Shown piece by piece: positions 57,986 to 64,000 of a stretch of 64,000 nucleotides of DNA. The notes under the pieces were generated by a model, which ran no database searches, had not been told where the DNA came from, and was given only the letters and a program-made list of their open reading frames with translations. The position numbers were made by a program, and so were the translations under genes. The stretch spans positions 5,691,730 through 5,755,729 of the forward strand of contig JABAKD010000011.1 of assembly GCA_012845835.1 (NCBI GenBank). Direction: 5' to 3'. The DNA comes from Undaria pinnatifida. Lineage: Eukaryota; Sar; Phaeophyceae; Laminariales; Alariaceae. Numbering within the stretch: the first letter of the stretch is position 1; every line of letters begins with the position of its first letter.

Positions 57986-58756
57986 ATGGGCCCCGTTTGC
58001 CGGCTGCAGAACATCGAGCCCGTGTATCCAATACCCGTTCGCAGAACCCCATAACAAGTATTACGCTGCCAAAAAGGCGTGGGACGACGCTCACGCAGAG
58101 AAGAAAGCCGCTGACCACCACCTCTACATCTGCTTGGAGAAGAGGAAAAAGCTTGACAAGGAGGCTGTTCCTCTCGAGTCCGCACTGGGCCGTAGCAGGC
58201 AAAAAGCGGCAGGGGCCGACACGTCTCCTACTGGCCTCGAGCGGGCCGCAGCCTTTCCGACGGACTCGGCCTCAACCTTCACCGACTTGGAGGCGACGAT
58301 ACCATCGTCGCTGGCGATGGAGCGTTGTCTCTTATCGTTAGTTCCCACCCTCGCTTCGGCCTTGTGAAGCACGCGGCGTGTCATAAGAAAGAAAGAAGCG
58401 GGGGTGGGAACCAATGGTAAGCGACAGCGATCGAAGTGACGATGGCATCGTTGCCTCCAAGTCGGCGAAAGTCGGGGCCGAATCGGCCGGAAAGGCGGCG
58501 GCCCGCTCGAGGCCGTAAGAGACGTGTCGGCCCTTGCCGTGATTGGGCCCGACGTGGAGTCGGAGAAACGCCTCTAGGTGTGTCGGCTTGCGGCAGATAT
58601 TCCGCAGAAGGACGCCGAGACGCCCAGTACAAGCTTTCCGCAGTCCGCGCCGAAGCGAGACCCTCGGGACCACCCTGACGGGCGGCGGGGGCGAGGATAA
58701 ATTTGGAGGTGCTTGCAGTGCCGCTGCAAACGACTTCGAGCCGTTGAAAGAGTTCT
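57986..58756 (+). pseudogene. Coiled-coil gene of module M, copy 4 (rearranged, cut by gap)
   Basis: Shares the leader frameshift and the internal inverted duplication of copy 2 (arms 58,213-58,355 and 58,396-58,533). It adds further damage: an 8-nt GAAAGAAA-type addition near 58,388, a deletion near 58,434, a lost G near 58,515 and an in-frame TAG near 58,575. The sequence enters the N run at 58,757, where copy 2 continues with TTTGGTTCGGCAG. Confidence 0.7.
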
Positions 58757-59256
58757 NNNNNNNNNNNNNNNNNNNNNNNNNNNNNNNNNNNNNNNNNNNN
58801 NNNNNNNNNNNNNNNNNNNNNNNNNNNNNNNNNNNNNNNNNNNNNNNNNNNNNNNNNNNNNNNNNNNNNNNNNNNNNNNNNNNNNNNNNNNNNNNNNNNN
58901 NNNNNNNNNNNNNNNNNNNNNNNNNNNNNNNNNNNNNNNNNNNNNNNNNNNNNNNNNNNNNNNNNNNNNNNNNNNNNNNNNNNNNNNNNNNNNNNNNNNN
59001 NNNNNNNNNNNNNNNNNNNNNNNNNNNNNNNNNNNNNNNNNNNNNNNNNNNNNNNNNNNNNNNNNNNNNNNNNNNNNNNNNNNNNNNNNNNNNNNNNNNN
59101 NNNNNNNNNNNNNNNNNNNNNNNNNNNNNNNNNNNNNNNNNNNNNNNNNNNNNNNNNNNNNNNNNNNNNNNNNNNNNNNNNNNNNNNNNNNNNNNNNNNN
59201 NNNNNNNNNNNNNNNNNNNNNNNNNNNNNNNNNNNNNNNNNNNNNNNNNNNNNNNN
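58757..59256. other. Assembly gap, exactly 500 N
   Basis: A round 500-N placeholder, so the real length is unknown. The left side is the middle of gene copy 4; the right side is already inside the leader of copy 5 (equivalent to about 6,912 in copy 1). At least the rest of gene 4, its tail and the start of leader 5 are missing if the arrays are complete. Confidence 0.95.
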
Positions 59257-61649
59257 ATAGAACAACCGACAAGCGCAGCTGCTAGCAATTGACTTGCACA
59301 CAACACAATCGACACACCCCAGCACCCAACGGCGAGGTCCTAACCGCAGAGGTCGTGCTATCTACAGTTCGTCTCCGCCAGACCGCAGCCACATGGCACG
59401 GGCTGGATCTTCGTCGCGAAAGCAAAAACAGACGCTCGGATTTTTTTGAGGCACCTGTTGGATCAGACGGATCACGGACTCCTGTAATCCACCAGCCAGC
59501 CAGCCTCACACACTCCGTCTTTAGCCTATATAGCTTACAGCCTTCCAGCACAGAACGCGGAGAGTCGACACGCAAGAATAGCACATCGGGCCTGCTCCTC
59601 TGTCCTTGCCGGGCCTTCCTTGATGTCGGAGTTTGGGGGCTTCTCCGCTTTGGAGCGGGCGGCAGCGAAGCTTGATGTGAGCTTTGCGTTCGTTGTTGCG
59701 AGCTGCTCTCTTTTGACGGCAGGCCGGAGCGTATCATGTGGTATCTTGATTCGTAGAGAGTCTAACGGTTGACGTTGCCGAGTGCCAGGTAGGTCATAGT
59801 CTACAGGATGCCTGCACGTCACAGACAGCCCGTCGTTGACTTCGTCCGTCGCCGAATGGAATGGTTGAAGGGTGCAGGATCGGCGGTACCGTAGGCCGAG
59901 GCGACGATGCCACCCCAATTTCCGCCCTGTGCTCGTCAGCATGTCCGCAGTTTTCATTTTCCGTCACGTATCATGTCATACATGTAACAGGACATGAGTG
60001 TATCATGAGACCGGATTCCATACCGGGAGAGGCTAAAGGCTGGGTGCTCTCGAACAGCAAATATCATACCTGTAGACCAAGTGCTACTGCAGACGTGTAC
60101 GGCAGGCTGCCGACTGCCCTTGGATCGAGCGGGGGTACCGAGCAGCGTACGGGTAGCAAGTAGGGGGCGTTACGCCGCCTGACGAACCCGCCCCTCAGGA
60201 TGAAAGTTGAGACGTCTGTTGGTGGTGTGTGGTGTACGTGCCCAAAGTTTATCGCGTTGCATTCGTACTGTACTGTAGTACTTGCTACAATAGCTCGTAG
60301 GTGCATGCGGGCATCGTTCGTTTCGTTTTGGCGATGAGGGCATGGGAGGAGTAGACGCCCACGAAAACCAGTACGGTTGTGTCGTACGCACCTTGTACAT
60401 GTACCTGCACCCTTTTTAGAGCTCTAGTCTAGATCAAGACGACCGCTGACCCAGCAAACGTTTTGCTGTTCTTGTTTTGTTGTGACACACTCGGCAGGCA
60501 CCGAACAACGACCACGCGGAAGTGGAGTCGCCTAGGGACACCATCCTAGCGGGTGGCAGGTGAGGGAATGTTGTTGTAGGTCAACGCGGTATGGAATCAT
60601 AAGGATCCCAAAACACAATGATAGTCTCCACCACTAGACTTACTACTACCAGGTACAACAGCAGTAATACCTAAAGTCTTTGTGTTGCGAACATCGATGG
60701 GCTGCTGCGGGTGGTGGTTTCAAAAACGTCGATCGTGCGGTTTGCTGCTACGTCGATCTCCGATGGACAGCAATTGATGGACAGAGGGAACGACCCCCCA
60801 ACGAGCGGGCCTGAATAAAATCCAACCGCTTTCCGAGCTCTCAACCCGTCCCGTCCCATTATCATTTCGACTGGTGGTGGTGGTACTTCCGAAACCGAAT
60901 CGTAACAACCCGTAGTCTGCTTGCGGCAACAACGTCAGCTGAATTCATTGTCACCTGAACAATGCGCCTGCTGTATGCACCACCACCAGCCGTACTCTGG
61001 CTTTGTTTTGTGCGGAGCATTTTGCACCTGCGCGGTCTACTGCGCCTCGCACGCAGTGTTTTATACTCGGGAGTATAACATTTTCAGGACGTCAGCTGTG
61101 AGCTCGACGAATTTCGGGTCAACACTCATACTCCGTATATATTTACTAGCTGCGGTGTTGTTACTTGTAATATACTGCGCATGTGGGTGAGTTTTTTATT
61201 GGGAGGGGTCGGTCCTACTTCGGTATTTCTTTTTTTATATATGTAGACTATAGACTAGTCTAGTCTACCAGGTATGTTTTGTTGTTCTCCATTGCTAGAT
61301 CTGACATCATATCTATTTTATAAAAATATTTCAAGGACGTCAGCCGTGAGTTAGACAAATTTCGGGTCAATACTCATCTTTGCAAGCTGCGTTGTTGGTA
61401 CTTGAAAAAGTACTCTATTTTAAAAAATGTATTACTGTACAGTTTCCACTATACTGCTTCATCGTTTGTATGGTATGTGGTTCATTCTGTTTTCTTCCTG
61501 CTTTAATATCGCGAGGAGTCGAATACGGAGTATTACTAGTTATTTCTTCACATGTCGCGTTTTTCACTGCCGTTTTCACTCCGCACGTCCGATATACTTC
61601 GTTTCCCGGCAGCCCCAACCAGAGCAACGAGGGCGCTAGGGGGGACGCG
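59257..61649 (+). repeat. Module M copy 5, non-coding leader (5' end in gap)
   Basis: The closest relative is copy 1 (6,912-9,238), including the two-repeat insert at 61,068-61,545 that copies 2-4 lack. Differences include a tandem duplication of GATGGACAG (about 60,760-60,785) and small palindromic insertions. No gene. Confidence 0.7.
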
Positions 61650-62784
61650 ATGGGCCCCCCCTGCCGGCTGCAGAACATCAAACCGTGCATTCTCTACCCG
61701 TTCGCAGAACCCCATGAGAAGTATTACGCTGCTAAAAAGGCGTGGGACGACGCTCACGCAAAGAAGGAAGCCGCTGACCACCACTCGACATCTGCTTGGA
61801 GAAGAGGAAACAGCTTGACAGGGAGGCTATTCCGCTCGAGTCGGGGGTGCGCCAAAGCAACGAAAGAGTGGAAACGGCCAGAGCCGCACTGCTCCGAGCC
61901 GATCAAGTTGCTGCGGAGTGCGACGGCCGGCTCAAGGTCGCCGACGCGCGCTACCATATGGCGTGCAATACCCTCGAGGAGGCGCAGGCGGCGCTTCACC
62001 AGGCCGAAGCGGGGGTGGGGGTCCACGGGAAGCGACAACGATCGACGGTCAGCGACGGTAGCGTCGTCGGCTGTAAGTCGATGAGAGTCGGGGCCGAATC
62101 GGCGGGAAAGGCGGCGGCCCGCGCTAGGCCGGTAGGAACGTGTCGGCCCCGATCGTGATTGAGCTCGACGTGGAGTCGGAGAAGCGCCTCCAAGCGTGTC
62201 GTCTTGCGGCAGATACTGCGCAGGAGGGCGTCGAGCACGCCCAGGCCAAGCTTTCCGCAGTCCGCGCCGAAGCGAAGACCCTCAGGGACCACCCTGACCG
62301 GGCGGCGGGGGCAAGGATCAACTTGGAGGAGCTTGAACGCGCCGCTGCAAACGACTTCATGGCGTTGGAAGATCTCTTTGGTGCGGCAGAGTACCAAAAG
62401 GTCTCGGATGAATCTCTGAAGAAGGCAAAAACCGAGGCTGCGAAGGCGGCGGCTGAGATCGTCCGCACTGAGAGAATCAAGGAAAAGGCCGAGAAGCTTG
62501 CTTACCCCCACGAGTTTCCCGAGGGAGGGTGGAAGGTTCAAGAGAGCAACAAGCGTGTGAACCGCGTCGTCCCTCCACCCACCCCGTATGTTCCCCCGGC
62601 CCCACTCGAAGGGAACAACCGTTTTTCACCGTCACAGGTGGGCCTTATGATCTTAGCTCAGGAGCGGAAGAAGGCACAAGCGGAACAAAAGCGGAAGGCA
62701 AGGGCGGCAGCGAAACAGCGTGGTGCAGTGCGGCAGTCTTCTCGATCAACGCGCGGCAAGCCGGCCGCGGTGTTCGAGGCATAG
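61650..62784 (+). pseudogene. Coiled-coil gene of module M, copy 5 (two frameshifts)
   Basis: Aligned end to end with the intact gene at about 95%. It starts at the conserved ATG (61,650). One base is missing near 61,785 (CACCACTCG against CACCACCTCG) and one near 62,134 (GGTAGGAACG against GGTAGGAGACG). Otherwise both helices, the Pro-rich stretch and the basic tail are present, and the last 214 codons (62,140-62,784) are open. Only two single-base losses separate it from a full frame, so either very recent decay or base-call errors would explain it. Confidence 0.75.
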
Positions 62785-64000
62785 GAGCTCCGTCACTACC
62801 TCAGCCGTAAGGGAGTGGTCGCGACAGCCCGGTGTGGCCACCAGTGTCGACTATTTCGCCCCTCGCTCGGTTACGCCTGCCGCCAACCCCGTACACATGT
62901 TACTTTTCATCGAACAACGTTTCGCTCGACGTGCCCATTTATACGCCGTCATGTTTCTGCCGCTGAGCTTACGGCTCAAGGAAAACCCGATAACCTGGTC
63001 ATCGTTACCTCTCTCTGTCAGAGGATGAGTGTCCGGTCAGCCTTCTCCCCGACATCTTCCTCTCCTTAATATCCAATCTTCCACCAACCATCTTCTCGCG
63101 GTCTTCGACTACCCACACGCCTGAGGCCAATTTAGTAGAGCCTCGACCGCCGCGACCAGCCGGAGTACTGCACCCGAACGACGATCTGGCCTTGAGCGAC
63201 GCCTGTACTACGAGCTGGAGCGCGAACGCCACGCCTTCACCGTCTCCCGCGCCGAACGCCGAAACTATGCGCTATTTGGCTGTGCGGTATATTTCGTTAA
63301 TCGTCTACACACCTCGGTGAGTGCCGTTCTTTCATTCAGCAGCGTTTCCTTGTCTCTTTCCCGGTACTTTTACCGGAGCGGGCTATGCATTCTCTTTCGT
63401 ACGAGCTCTGTTTCCCCTCGCGTGTTTGTCCTGTTCTGATCGTCCTTTCGAAGTTGCAGTACGCCTTGGCTGGGAATTTCGTTACCCTTTTCGTGTTACT
63501 TCTTCGATTAATTTGATCAAGTGGACTAAAGGTATGCTTGACTATGGCAGGCCTAAAACTGCCGTCCAAAGTTGATTTTACACCGCTCAGTTTCCCGGTC
63601 GACAGCTCTCTCTCGAACTGCCTTGAATTTTCCCCCACGTTTGTTTTAGGGAACACGACTTGAAATTAGTGTGGGATGTATTTTTTCAATAGTGTTAAGA
63701 ATGCTTAAGGTTGTATCTACCCTTACTCCCGGCTGCTGATTTCCTTTATGTACACCGTTGTTGTGGTTTGTTATAACTTGCCTTTTCTACATTTTCGGGA
63801 ACGTTCATTAGACTTTCTGGTTTCGTCCATGCATCCTGTTGCGTTGTGCACGGGCCATTGCCCTTTCATCCTGTTTGCCAGTTCTGGAGGCGTGAGAGTG
63901 AGCCAGTGAAGCGCGCCGAATATTCGATAAGTTCTACGATGGATTCGGCTCCCTCGTATTTTTCTGTTCATCTGCGTCTATGACTCTGCAAGGTGGGCTG
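62785..64000 (+). repeat. Module M tail with P1, copy 5 (runs off window)
   Basis: Matches 10,376-11,600, with the P1 donor-like GTGAGTGCCG at about 63,317. The same post-stop frame as in copy 1 is open from 62,785 to 63,069. The window ends inside P1. Confidence 0.65.

Noticed and set aside
58338..59315. Frames of 190-325 codons crossing the N run
   Set aside because: They consist mostly of gap characters and say nothing about coding.

Overview
This window looks like repeat-dominated, non-protein-rich nuclear DNA from a eukaryote, most likely a protist or alga. That is inferred from the absence of operons, the abundant homopolymers and microsatellites, tRNA-like promoter fragments, GT/AG splice-like signals, short miniature elements and segmental duplications, and one 500-N scaffold gap. 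I cannot name the species. No reverse transcriptase, integrase, transposase, helicase or polymerase reading frame is visible, so the repeats here look non-autonomous or decayed.

Layout. Positions 1-5,930 are mostly unique: a tRNA-like fragment (303-500), a 115-bp tandem duplication, a 21-unit ~28-bp satellite (2,508-3,110), an 88-bp duplication and an AT-rich three-unit repeat. The rest is built from a few large repeated blocks. Module M is a long non-coding leader, one gene for a coiled-coil, lysine/alanine-rich protein, and a tail containing blocks P1 (and, in two copies, P2, an old tandem copy of P1). M occurs five times: about 5,960-13,936, 24,116-29,725, 35,831-43,105, 55,346-58,756 (cut by the gap) and 59,257-64,000 (cut by the window end). 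A leader extension X precedes copies 2, 3 and 4. A ~9 kb spacer S follows copy 1, and a ~10.5 kb version S' follows copy 3. The order [M1-S-X-M2] is therefore repeated as [M3-S'-X-M4], a ~23-24 kb segmental duplication separated by a ~4.7 kb unique stretch U (29,726-34,380).

Only the M1 gene (9,239-10,375, 378 aa) is intact. Copies 2 and 4 share an internal inverted duplication, copies 3 and 5 carry frameshifts, and copy 4 runs into the gap. The protein resembles nothing I recognise.

Comparing S with S' and M copies with one another shows what has moved or grown since duplication: a 532-bp array of palindromes with inverted ends and an 8-bp target duplication in U (its empty site is in S'); a ~355-bp hairpin in S' whose two arms encode the same peptide beside a degenerate RanBP2-type zinc-finger-like motif; a G-rich 1.5 kb block in S'; a CTATAG-ended miniature element family; and unit-number changes in two short tandem arrays. 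The most promising leads are the palindrome-array element, the coding hairpin and the five-copy coiled-coil gene module.
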